A DNA stretch of 10,971 nt. It comes from Hydnum rufescens UP504. Lineage: Eukaryota > Basidiomycota > Agaricomycetes > Cantharellales > Hydnaceae. Position numbers and translations under genes: made by a program. The DNA lies in assembly GCA_014904985.1 (NCBI GenBank), contig MU129393.1:1-10971 (forward strand). The letters are read 5' to 3'. Below, piece after piece: positions 1 to 9,004 of the stretch (positions within the stretch are counted from its first letter, which is position 1; the number at the start of each line of letters is the position of its first letter). The notes under the pieces are model-generated. The model searched no databases, had not been told where the DNA came from, and was given only the letters and a program-made list of their open reading frames with translations.

Positions 1-680
1 GGTAAGTCGCCAGAGACAGCCGGTCAAGGGACGTGGCCACTTAAATTGCGCGTGAGACTTTTCCCTCCCCAACCGAGGCTGCTCTCCTCATTGTCTACCC
101 GTGTTCAAAGGTCTCTTTCCCCTCTTTTCCCGAGGCTGGTCGCCTGCTTGTGTGCCCACGTCTAAAGATTCAGTTTGTCGTTCGTCTATTTCCATTCGTT
201 ATTAGAGTTTTCCCAGCCATCTGATTGTCTACCCATGTTTAAAGTTCACCTTCCCCTTCTTGCCTGAGGCTAGCCTTTTGATGGTCACCCCAAGTTCGAC
301 GATTGAGTTTGTCATTCGCCTATTTCCCTTCGTTATTAGCATTCGCCCCTGCCCCTAGGAATGTGCTATCCACAATTAATATGCAGGCTGTAGCAGGTCT
401 ACCTTCAGGCGCCATCGCCCGTGCAACAAATCCTCTCTCTGTACCCTAGACTTAAAAATCTTGTACGATACGACCCTACCTCTAGTATTCAACTGCCAGG
501 AACGAGTTTCATTAAATTACTAAGCACAAAATCATATAATGAGTCAGTGCACTTGTATATGTGTCGACAATGGCGCTCGTGGTTGAACGGACCAGTCACT
601 CCATTGATGTTGCCTCACCAAGAGCTTAAGAAGTTACCAACAACCTATAATTGATCCCCAGACTTCCCTAGAATAGATAG
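1..680. other. Non-coding, decayed repeat DNA
   Basis: No supported gene. The only open frame of note, 421-654 (+), starts at GTG rather than ATG, has no recognisable domain and is followed by stops in every frame. The first 350 bases belong to a degenerate tandem repeat, given separately. Bases 350-680 show nothing I can identify. Confidence 0.6.
90..349. repeat. Two-copy degenerate tandem repeat, period 134 bp
   Basis: The word ATTGTCTACCC occurs at 90-100 and 224-234, and CGTTATTAG at 197-205 and 331-339, both exactly 134 bp apart. Between them several blocks match in order: TGTTYAAAG, a pyrimidine-rich tract, GAGGCT, and TTTGTCRTTCGYCTATTTCC. The copies differ at many positions, often by C/T, so the duplication is old. 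The same family reappears in shorter form near 3047-3161. The origin is unknown; it may be part of a retroelement or of a satellite. Confidence 0.65.
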
Positions 681-959
681 CAGACACTCGAACCTGGGTA
701 CAAGAATGCCATCGAGGCAGCAACGATTACAGTATCCGACAATGCCTGGAGTGCGAAAAAAGACATCGTGATCATAGCGGCCACTGGAAGTGGGAAGTTG
801 GTACTAATGCACGCACTAGCGCCGGCGGATAAGGAATGCGGATTCATTCACGTAGCAAATGTTGCAGTCCTGGCAAAGGCAGTATCATATAATCATACAG
901 TCCATTGGTCGAAATGGGATAGGTTGACACAGGTGCTTGGGCAAGGACATCGGGAATGA
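681..959 (+). pseudogene. Relic reading frame with Walker A-like motif, possibly helicase-derived
   Basis: The frame is open from 681, just after two in-frame TAG codons (669, 678), to TGA at 957-959. It encodes DIVIIAATGSGK at about residues 27-38, which fits a P-loop of the type seen in SF2 helicases (RecQ/DEAD-like: hydrophobic strand, then xTGSGK). The usual Thr/Ser after GK is replaced by Leu, which would harm nucleotide binding. Downstream the frame contains a VANVAVLAKAV stretch and VHWSKWD, loosely like the motif Ia region of fungal RecQ-like proteins. No ATG opens the frame, and no DExH box or C-terminal helicase domain follows. A chance P-loop-like match in junk DNA cannot be excluded. 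Confidence 0.3.
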
Positions 960-3590
960 GTATGATCAAGGTATGCAACATGATGGATCAAGGGGTCGCG
1001 AAAGATACCAATAGTGGCCTCATGGAGTAGGTTTTGGCTTCCGTGGCCGCCGCCGGGATCAGATAGCTCTTGACCCTGGCCCTTCAATGTGAGGCATGGA
1101 CTTCCCTTGGTGCCACATGGCAATTGATATTTCCAATGTCCCACAGCCACTAGAGCCTACCGATTATAATTGGTACATCAAACCGGGTAACCATTCTTGA
1201 CTTTCCGAGGGGGCAGAAAGTACTCAACTCCCGGTAACGCAGTAATTGCCATTTGGTGACTTATCATTACTATAATTGGAATTTCCATATTAAGAATGAA
1301 TGATTATTTAGTTCGCTGATCCCGAAGTGCATTAAAAACTGCAGATTCAAGGACAATGGATTGAGGTGACTGCTTTGCGACACTCTCCGGAATCCTCAAA
1401 GGTGTCGAAAAAACTGGTCGGCAAGAGCCGAATACGTTACATAATACGTATATACACGACGGGGCCACTTATCTAAATACGGACAGGATACGATCGGGAT
1501 CGTCTGCGGACCCAATCCGCTGACAAAAGGTACGATACCAGGAGGGCGAGAGGGAGGGATTGTGAGGTGTTCCGATTAGAGGCAGAGGTGCATGCTGATG
1601 CCCAGCCGTACTGGTATGTTCCGGTGCACAGGAGAGGTGATGTCTTGGTGGATAAGGAACTTGGAAGTTGGGAAGAGGGCTTTGTCCCTACCTTGCAAGG
1701 ATAGCAATCCTAGGAGTCTGCTCGCTCGAAGGAGTGATGCGAGTGGTGATGTTGGATCGTCTACGACATGAGCTGACACTAAATGTGCTTGCGTGGACAG
1801 GGTGTGAGTACAATTTTATGCTGCCCTGTGTTTGACAAGACGAAAGTTCTGGTCTCAGCTTCATTGTGAGAGGCTGCAAAGCCAGCTCTGTCTCAGGACG
1901 GCTCTCAATCTACCCTGTGATTGTGCAGAGATACACACACATCTTGCTTGAACAACAGGAGCTGAACGGACACCCAGGATGGAGATATAGGCAATAGGGA
2001 TTAATTTAACTGCTGCTCTAAGAGGGAGTGATTGTTACCATATCAGGCGTGGAAACTGATAATTGCGTGCTTGGCCGTCACACAAACTTTTGTATCACGA
2101 TCACGACTTGAGCTGTCTTGATCCGAGAAATGAAGGGAAGAATGCATGTTTACAGCTATCATTACCGCCGCTGTCTGCGGCGAGAACAGTTACAATGGGT
2201 GGGTGGTTTTCGATCATGATCATTAGTGTAATGACTTGCTGTTATTACAGTCGCCTCCGTACGATTTGCTGTTATTGCTGCTGCTTCCGCCTGAAAATAG
2301 TGCCCGGCTACCAGACAAGCCAGACCAATGGCCAAAAGGGGCACGGGAAACAACGGTTGAAATCAGCCTCGAAATCAGCTCTCCATAAGGAAATTGGGGC
2401 AGAATATGGTGAAAGGGGGATTGCAATCGACTCCCCATAATAAGGAAAACAGGGAAAATGGGATACAGGAACCGAAAGGCTTAGCAAATAGAAGCGCACT
2501 CCATTGTTGCGACACGGTGGGGTGTTAATACTAATTGAGATGCCCCTTACGTGTGCCATCGGAGTCGGACCGGGAGGAATGAGACCGGCGATCTGCTTCT
2601 GCGACTGAATACCGCGCTTTGGGGTCGCATTCTTTATAATATAGAGAAGGACTGTTCCATTTCACGACCATACGTGCGCATAGGGTGGACTTTCAATGGA
2701 GAGTTCAAACCATGGCTTGTACATCCGTGAGCCCAATGCCACTTCCAATTCTCATATCTATTCAATTGTCTCTTTCATAGATACCGGAAATGGCGGTGGC
2801 ACTGAGGGAAATGCCACAGAGATGACCGTCGGTGGACGAGGAGGGGATGTTCTCCTCTCGCATTCCCACTCCACCACAAATCATGTCTGTGAGTCAGGCC
2901 TGAGTATGCACACTATTCACCTCATCATTTTCAAACTCCAAGGCATTCACAGACATCTACCATGTATATGGTCACGAGTCAAACACTCCAATAATGGGAA
3001 CACAACTAACCTCGGGGATCTATATTCTCTGTTGATACGGGCCCTTCGAATTGCGAGTGAGACCGAGCCTCCACCCTTTGACCGAGGTCGATCTACTGTA
3101 TTAATTACTGGTCATGCTCACAGATTGGGCTCGTGGCACGTCTATTTCCGTTAGTGATTAGGATCTACTACCACGGCTAGGATCCTGTCCGGTGCGGTTC
3201 GGCCAAGGGGCCGTAGAGGATAAGTGTGCTATCGCAGGACATGATGGGTTCTCTTTCGGAGGCCGGCGGGTTAGGAAAAATGTTGTGGTCTTGGTGCAAC
3301 TGGCTTCAGAAGAGTATGACAGTTAGTGAGCTTCAAATGTAGAGACGAACTGCAGAGGTTCCCCAATAGATGTAGTGAGGGCTGGCATATACCTGGATCA
3401 TGGTTCCCGTCTCATCAAGGTGCTGCAGTGAGATCTTAGGTGGGAGTCACAACCAGATCCCTCGCCCTGAGTCCTCCCGGCCATAAGCCGTGAATGTGGC
3501 GATAAAGAAATGGGTCCAAGGGAGTCTAGAATGATGGACATTATTGCGACTTGGGAGGAGCAACGGATGCATTGGTCGGCTGTCTCCGGT
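960..3590. other. Gene-poor, decayed intergenic DNA
   Basis: Both strands are broken by stops. The longest frames are 2063-2440 (+, opening at TTG, with a run of Cys/Tyr at residues 59-75) and 2696-3154 (+, ATG start, 152 codons). Neither shows a domain, a convincing splice pattern or a neighbour that would support it, and the second runs into a repeat copy at 3047. I see no tRNA, rRNA or transposon terminus here except the repeat copy listed next. Confidence 0.5.
3047..3161. repeat. Diverged further copy of the left-end repeat
   Basis: AATTGCGAGTGAGAC (3049-3063) matches AATTGCGCGTGAGAC at 44-58, ACCGAGGTCGATCT (3080-3093) matches ACCGAGGCTGCTCT at 72-85, and AGATTGGGCTCGTGGCACGT followed by CTATTTCCGTTAGTGATTAG matches the block ending at 205. 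Order and direction are the same; about 50 bp of the left copy is missing between the second and third blocks. Two direct copies about 3 kb apart could be old long terminal repeats or two members of a dispersed family. Confidence 0.5.
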
Positions 3591-3608
3591 AGTGTTGCCG
3601 CGACTCAG

Positions 3609-3730
3609 GCTTGAAGTCGGCTCGAGCCGCGAGCTGAGCTGATAACAAGCCGAGCCAAGTCACGGAAAGTCGAGCCGAGCTGTCAAATTAACCCCACCAA
3701 GCCGAGCTGAAGCAGTCGACTCGAGTCGAC
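3609..3730. repeat. hAT subterminal repeat cluster (GCCGAGC / GAGCTGAGC)
   Basis: GCCGAGC occurs at 3649, 3674 and 3701, with related GGCTCGAGCC, GAGCTGAGCTGA and CGAGCC words between them. The cluster closes with a perfect 16-bp palindrome GTCGACTCGAGTCGAC at 3715-3730. Clusters of short repeats just inside the ends are the usual binding sites of hAT transposases; this function is inferred. Confidence 0.55.
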
Positions 3731-3851
3731 AAGAACACAATGAGTATTTCACAAATATGAATGTATTTCTCAGTTTCCTGGGGTTCCACCAGTTCTACAG
3801 TGTTAAATAAAGTACAGTGAGGACCTACTTTGAGTTGACCTAATAATTCAA

Positions 3852-3912
3852 TAGGGGGTTTCATGCCGCAGGAATTTGGTGGGAATTTGGCAGGAATCGA
3901 CGCTGGAATCAG
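3852..3912 (+). repeat. Left terminal inverted repeat of Harbinger element
   Basis: It begins TAGGGGGTTTCATGCCGCAG and matches the reverse complement of 7200-7260 at 56 of 61 positions. The mismatches are at repeat positions 13, 47, 51, 52 and 53, four of them transitions. GAAT motifs fall at 3872, 3883, 3894 and 3906 within it and continue at 3917 and 3929 beyond it. Confidence 0.93.
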
Positions 3913-4045
3913 GCGAGAATCAAGATGAGAATGTCAAATTCCAGAGTGAATTCTGGGTTGATTCCTGGCTCAGCTTGAAACCCCCCTTGTAAATACCAGC
4001 AGAAACTGTCCTAGAAGTACAACAGAGAACCCTCTGAATCTTGTC

Positions 4046-5567
4046 ATGTGGATCTTCGTAACGTCCTCTATGCCAGCACTGTCGCCTCACGAGGCATTGA
4101 TTGCGGATGTCTTCAGTCACATGGAGCATGTCCGCCGCTGGTTTCATCAGTCCTTCTTTCCTGCTGATGAGCCTGGAGCTGACTCATCATCTTCTATATC
4201 TGCTTCGTCGTCATCATTCTTTGACTCTTCCACTGACTCAACTACATCTGCTGAAGACCATCTTCGTACCTACCTTGCATCTATGGATCGCATACGTCAA
4301 TTCCTCTCTGTAATATGGAACACCCAAGTCCTTTTTTTGAACAATACTGTCCCTAAAGTTGGACAGCTTGATCTCGTCCTCAATTTCTACAAGCTTGAGC
4401 ATACAGCTCACTTTCGGAGGAACCTTCGTGTGGCTCCAGATACCTTTGATGCCCTACTTGGTATGATTGAGGATCATGACAGCTTCCAGACCACAAATGA
4501 TCTCCAACCCCAGCAGCAGCAAATCCCCGTTTCCTCCCAACTTGCTATAACACTATATTGACTAGGGCATTTTGGGAATGCCGCCTCTGTAGAATCTATC
4601 GCACAATGGGCCGGGTGTTCTGCCGGCACAGTTGTTGCATGTATGCAACGAGTCTTTGGTGCTGTCACTTCATTACATGATACCGTGATACGCAAACCCA
4701 CCATGGGGGAGAAGGAAGCAGCACGGAATTGGGTGGAGGAACAGTCATGCTTGGCATGGTGTGGTGGCTACTGTATGGTTGACGGGATGTTAGTCCCATT
4801 GTCCGATAAACCAGGAATGCACGGTGAAGCCTATTTTGATCGTAAGTCACACTACTCGCTCGGCCTCCAGGTACGTCCTTCATATGGGGTGGTTTGATGA
4901 CTTCAACTCATACTTTACCCAGGTTATAAACATGCCAACCTACATATTATCGACTATGTTCTTGGTCCAACAGGTAGCATGCATGATGCCACAGCATTCG
5001 AGCTTTCCGATATGGCCAAGGACCCTACTGCCTGGTTCACCGATCACGAGTGGGTATGGGCAGACTCAGCATATGCTCTCCAGCCATGGTGTATTGTACC
5101 ATATAAGAAACCACACTCGCTTATCCAAAACAACAAGACATTTAATTACTACCTCTCGAAGGTGTGCCATCAGCCATTAGCTTGTCCATAGTGGCTCGAG
5201 CATTCACCTCATTTTTTTTCAGATTTGGATTAAATCTGAGCACACCATGGGGATGCTTAAAGGCCGCTTCTCTTCACTTCGCGGCCTCCGTCAACAAATC
5301 ACTAGTGTGTGTGACCATCTCCTTGCGCTCAAGTGGGTGGAGATATGTCTGGTGTTACATAATGCAATCCTTGATATCGAGCAAGGTTGTGAAGATGAAG
5401 ATGCTTTCACAGCATGTATGCTCCGAGAAGGTATGACTGTGAATGGAGATGATGGGCATAACCCTGATGCTGAGGAGAATGTGCCTGCCCCCCACCGGGT
5501 CTCACCTGGAGAGCGACAACGATGTCGATTAAAGGGGGAACTATTTTATGCACTACATATTGAGTAG
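4046..5567 (+). pseudogene. Harbinger DDE transposase (HARBI1/DDE_Tnp_4-like), inactivated
   Basis: The product would cut and join the element ends in the nucleus. Three exons are proposed: 4046-4870, 4923-5161 and 5223-5567, with introns GTACGT...CCCAG (4871-4922) and GTGTGC...TTCAG (5162-5222), about 469 residues in all. A Ser-rich N-terminal stretch (residues 46-70) is followed by a helix-turn-helix region around SVESIAQWAGCSAGTV and the RNase H-like core. Catalytic acidic residues are visible: Asp246 in VDGMLVPL, Asp323 in WADSAYA and Glu361 in KSEHTMGMLKGRF, a normal DDE spacing. Two lesions break it. There is a TGA at 4559-4561 with the same frame and clear homology continuing on both sides (most simply CGA to TGA). 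A one-base loss near 4938 shifts VINMP into the frame reading LHIIDYVLGPTGSMHDATAF. An alternative donor at 4875 would restore frame but gives a less family-like sequence. Start may instead be ATG 4070. Confidence 0.88.
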
Positions 5568-5577
5568 ATAGTTGTGT

Positions 5578-5583
5578 AATAAA
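5578..5583 (+). promoter_or_regulatory. Possible polyadenylation signal of the transposase gene
   Basis: AATAAA lies 10 bases after the transposase stop codon and 5 bases before the stop codon of the opposing gene. Cleavage 10-30 bases further on would make the two convergent transcripts overlap. Fungal poly(A) signals are loose, so this is suggestive only. Confidence 0.3.
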
Positions 5584-5588
5584 CCTAA

Positions 5589-6998
5589 CTACTGGCCCCC
5601 ACTTGCCCATGGGAAACCAAATCCTCCTGAAGGCTCAACTCCCCTTTGAAGAGAGAGGAGGGCTTGAATCCGGGCAGACTCATACTCACGTTCCTCACAT
5701 CGCCTATTATCCTCGTGTACCTGTAACTCGCGCTGGAACTCAAGTTGGCGGATATCCCTATGTTCCTGTGCCTTCAACTCCTCCATACACAACCTCTCCC
5801 TTGCCTCTATCTTGGCCAGCCTCATGCTTGCCTCCGATTCCTGCTTTATCTTGAATAACTCTTGATCACCTGCCTGGGATTTTTCGAACCGCTCTAAAGG
5901 AGTGAGCGTGCGACGTGATGTGGAGGTCTTCTTTGATGTCGCCGCATTTGGAGTCGCGGGCTGAGACGAAGCTGATGTGGAACTGGCACCATCAGGTATA
6001 AGTGCCAGGGAAGGTGAGTGAGAATAGGATGCAGTTGAGGGGTTGCGTGTGTGGGTATGAGTCAAAGATGGTGGCAGCGAGAGGAAATCCTAGGCCAAAA
6101 ATCAGCATACTGCTTATGGTCCACCTCAGTGACTTACAATTTCCAGATTTTCTTGTTCATCTTCATGATCCAGCCATCCCCAGCCAGCAAACCCCCCACA
6201 TCGACCTTCAGCCCCGCATCCTGTTCACCAGCCAGTAATTCTTTAAACATGTCAGTGTGCTGCTCAGCTGTCGCACTAGCACTATTTATCACGCCAATTG
6301 GATTATAGTTTGGCAGATCCATCCAAAAAGCATGGAACTCATCCCACCACGGGAATGTCTTCTTAATTTCGGCTGATGTGCCTCAGAAAAATATAAATCC
6401 ATGAGACTGTGGACGTACCTATTGCATTATGCAATGGTGTACCTTCCTCGACATCCAAAGGTTTCACACCATGCCCAGTGGAGTTGAGGGTGGCCTTCAG
6501 GTCCTTGTACTCATTGCGTAGACTACGGTATTTTTGTTAGTGTACACTGCTGAGGGGGAGGATACGAACACACGTTTTAAGACGAGAGCCCACGGACTTG
6601 GCAAACTCCTTCGGTTTCAATGTGTACTTCTCCTTTTGCTCAGAGTCGTCCTTGAATATGTAGGCCGCAAGCTCCTGGTGGAGTATCGTTTTTGCCACCC
6701 CATTTTTAAGGACCGGCCGATCTTCCACCTTTGCCGTTGTCACTGAGTCTGAGAAGAGGGCTATGCGAAATGGAGGGTCTTCAGTAAGTTTCTGGACCAG
6801 CAGCCATGTCCATGCGGGCTTGGATTTCCAGGGCAAGGCAGATGCACGAGGCTTGGACAGAGGTGTCGCTGGTTGGACTGTATCAGTGAGTTTCTTACCC
6901 CGCTTAGCTTTTGGCTTGGCAGCACCATCACCGTCGGAGCCGGTTTCGTCGTTGGTGACAGTAATGGTGGCCTTGTGTTTGCCAGCAGAGCCTGCCAT
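5589..6998 (-). CDS. Harbinger accessory protein with Myb/SANT-like domain, multi-exon, possibly broken
   Basis: Second gene of the element, read from ATG 6998 to TAG 5589. Exons on the minus strand: 6998-6574, 6522-6419, 6381-6138 and about 6089-5589, with introns GTGTGT...CGTAG (51 bp), GTACGT...TGAG (37 bp) and GTAAGT...CCTAG (48 bp). A basic AKPKAKRGKK stretch (residues 27-36) may be a nuclear signal. A Myb/SANT-like DNA-binding region follows, from PAWTWLLVQKLTEDPPFR through KTLRNEYKDLKATLNSTGHG to FPWWDEFHAFWMDLPNYNP; each splice joins these in frame. The C-terminal part is Ser/Thr-rich, then a long charged helix (from about LERFEKSQAGDQELFKIKQE) likely to be a coiled coil. Such proteins bind the transposon ends and assist the transposase. 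The third splice leaves exon 4 out of frame by one base, so there is either a frameshift or another junction, for example the acceptor CAG before TATGCTG. Family assignment is firm; intactness is not. Confidence 0.75.
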
Positions 6999-7199
6999 AA
7001 GAGGATACGGGCAGACAGAAAACAGATGGGACTGTACAGTTCTTTGGTAATCAATTGACTGGATCTACAGGGTCCATACGAGATTCTGAGTGAGATTCTG
7101 AGGGGAGGAATCTGGTCTCATGTCGATTCCAGCCCTCAGGCTGGAACTGCATTCCCAGAAATTTGACTTGAGAATCCAGATTCCTGCTAGATTCCAAAA

Positions 7200-7260
7200 C
7201 TGATTCCCATGTCAATTCCTGCCAAATTCCCACCAAATTCCTGCGGCGTGAAACCCCCTA
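7200..7260 (-). repeat. Right terminal inverted repeat of Harbinger element
   Basis: Read on the minus strand from 7260 it begins TAGGGGGTTTCACGCCGCAG and pairs with 3852-3912. Its GAAT motifs start 21, 32, 43 and 55 bases from the end, the same offsets as on the left; two more follow at 67 and 78, inside the element. Confidence 0.93.
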
Positions 7261-8054
7261 ATGGGGTACCAAGTATCCCCAAAGTTGATTTCCAAAAATT
7301 TGAAAGATCAACTCTATATCTATCTCCATGATGAAGTGTACTGCCGAAAATCCACAACACCCTCCCTCCAAGTGAGCAAAACTCCCTGCTCCTGTCATAT
7401 GGAATGGGGAAAATCTCATAGGAATGAATACTGACACCCCCCTGAATCCTGTCCTCCCTTCAACCCCTCAGCACAAGCAACCCAACACAGGTAGTATTGG
7501 GGAAGAAGGTAATTCACCATCAACTCCTAGCTCAACACAGAGAAATCGTTCTGGATTCCCGCCAAAATTGAAGACACCATGGCATTGTGGGCTGCCCATT
7601 GCTATATCCCCCCACAAATCACCAATTGTGACAGCAGCATACCTGAAAAAAAGAATAAAAGCACACGATGTTTGGCATTTCTTTACAAGACACAAGACTA
7701 GCATTCAGTGCACCCCATGCGCATAAGTAGCAATGGCATATTTCGAGTCTTCTCCTATTCACACCATAGAATATTCACTCAAGGAAACTTCATGAGAAGG
7801 ATCCAAGGAATTTACAGGGCCATGCTTGGAAATATTCACCATCCACAAGTATCACTGTCCTTCGGTCGCACCTCAAAAGGCATCACCCAACTGAATATGT
7901 TGCAACTTGCGAAGACAATGGCTGGGAAATTTCAATATGATCACTTCGTGAGAAACAGAAGAACCCACTTATGAACCAACCTACATCTCACTCCAAGTTT
8001 TCAAGAGAAGGTGTGCTTAAACACCTTATACAATGGATTGCTGCCGATGATCAG

Positions 8055-8102
8055 GTATGTTGGAAATGTAGTAGCATGCGTGCTTGACTCTCAATCTTAC
8101 AG
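8055..8102 (+). other. Intron in hAT transposase remnant
   Basis: 48 bp, GTATGT donor and TTACAG acceptor, splitting GATCAG | TCCTTG in phase 0 and joining family-like residues ADDQ and SLNVVEC. Confidence 0.75.
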
Positions 8103-8258
8103 TCCTTGAATGTGGTTGAATGTGTGGAATTCCGCTGCCTCCTTCTATATTTCCGTGAGACTCTCGAAGAAGATGACATCCCTGGAAGAATGAAAATACA
8201 TGAATCTATCATAAAAACATGGCGAGAGGAGTTTGAAATCCTGAAGAAAGATATGAAG

Positions 8259-8311
8259 GTATGCATCAAAATATTCATATGGTTGTTACAAAGCTCATGG
8301 GTGTGTGCAAG
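8259..8311 (+). other. Intron in hAT transposase remnant
   Basis: 53 bp, GTATGC donor and GCAAG acceptor, phase 0, joining KKDMK to ESLGRIS. The flanking residues match the usual order in fungal hAT proteins. Confidence 0.75.
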
Positions 8312-9004
8312 GAATCCCTTGGCAGGATTTCCTTCATGGCGGATATCTGGTCTGATCTCCTACTCTGCCCATATCTTGCAATCATGGCACATTGGATAGC
8401 AAAAAAGAATGGTAACCTCCACCTTCGGTCAGCACTTATAGCCTTTCATTATCTACGGGGAAGCCATGACGGAAAAGCAATCTGCATGGTATAGAAGAAG
8501 GATTGGGAGCTCTGATGACTGTCAAATCAAACTCTGGTTCAGCCAGTGTGTAGATGGGAGACTGTATTTCTGTTTTTATTCAATGGGCTGGTTCGCTCTG
8601 ATGGTTGATCACTCTCTAACAAGTTGTGTATGGTATTCAGTGATGGTAAGGTGATGGTATGGACTAGCTATAGTCAATGATATATCGTGAGATGCTTATG
8701 AAAGGCTTATACGTGTTGTATTGAACTGTTTACTGCTATTTGTGTGTACCTATTTGTGTTCTCCTGGTCAAAATGCGGATTCTAAAGAGGGTTCTGGACT
8801 AGTTTAAGCTTGATTCAGTGTGTCAATGTATTTCTTTCTTCTTCTGACTTGACTTTATTATTACTCACCTTTCCTTGGATGTCCAGCAACTCTAACCTTA
8901 GGTCCTGCAACTATCCTTGGCTTAGTATTTCACATAGAGGGCTTCCAGTGACTTAGTCTTAACAACCTTGTATATGACCAACTCAGTCAGCCACAAATGT
9001 ATAT

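Larger units (their letters stand above)
3852..7260. mobile_element. PIF/Harbinger DNA transposon, complete two-gene copy
   Basis: The 3409-bp element has 61-bp terminal inverted repeats (5 mismatches) and carries the two genes expected of an autonomous Harbinger element: a DDE transposase (+) and a Myb/SANT-like protein (-), convergent with 21 bp between stop codons. Both ends start TAGGGGGTTTCA. The flanks do not give a clear 3-bp duplication: only TA is shared (ATA on the left, TAA on the right if the repeat begins at GGGGG). Either the TNA-type target site has mutated or TA belongs to the repeat. The insertion lies in the leader of a hAT element. Both genes look damaged, so this copy is probably not autonomous now. 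Confidence 0.9.
3591..8494 (+). mobile_element. Degraded hAT transposon, split by a nested Harbinger element
   Basis: The left part is judged from a TAGTGTTGCCGCG sequence at 3592 (hAT termini often begin YAGNG) followed by GCCGAGC-type subterminal repeats. The right part (7261-8494) carries hAT transposase remains on the + strand. Leaving out the 3409-bp Harbinger element, the leader between the proposed left end and the first ATG is about 420 bp, which is reasonable for fungal hATs. No matching right terminus with GCTCGGC repeats or GGCAACACTA exists between 8494 and the window end, so the element is truncated on the right or its end has decayed beyond recognition. The left boundary is an inference, not proven by a target-site duplication. 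Confidence 0.55.
7424..8494 (+). pseudogene. hAT-family transposase, truncated and degenerate
   Basis: The reading frame opens at ATG 7424 and gives a Ser/Pro/Thr-rich leader, then AHDVWHFFTRH...CTPC at 7659-7723, the first half of a BED-type zinc finger; it hits a stop at 7724-7726. From 7727 to about 7970 the sequence is frame-broken. The frame resumes at 7971 (KFSREGVLKHLIQWIAADDQ), splices over 8055-8102 (GTATGT...TTACAG) to SLNVVECVEFRCLLLYFRET, then over 8259-8311 (GTATGC...GCAAG) to ESLGRISFMADIWSD and LRSALIAFHYLRGSHDGKAI. Both splices join in frame. ADIWSD is the segment holding the first catalytic Asp of hAT enzymes; the usual Thr two residues before the Asp is Met here. After TAG at 8492-8494 the second Asp, the Glu and the C-terminal dimerisation region are not recognisable, so the gene is dead. 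Confidence 0.82.

Noticed and set aside
421..654. 77-codon frame on +
   Set aside because: GTG start in what appears to be a eukaryote, no domain, no splice partners.
681..705. tRNA B-box-like sequence on the minus strand (GGTTCGAGTGT)
   Set aside because: The last bases do not fit the consensus, and no A-box or cloverleaf could be built around it.
2063..2440. 125-codon open frame on +
   Set aside because: It opens at TTG, has low-complexity Cys/Tyr runs, no domain, and overlaps equally open frames on the other strand. It looks like chance.
2696..3154. 152-codon ATG open frame on +
   Set aside because: It is the longest ATG frame in the left third, but has no recognisable domain, no supporting context, and its end lies in a dispersed repeat copy.
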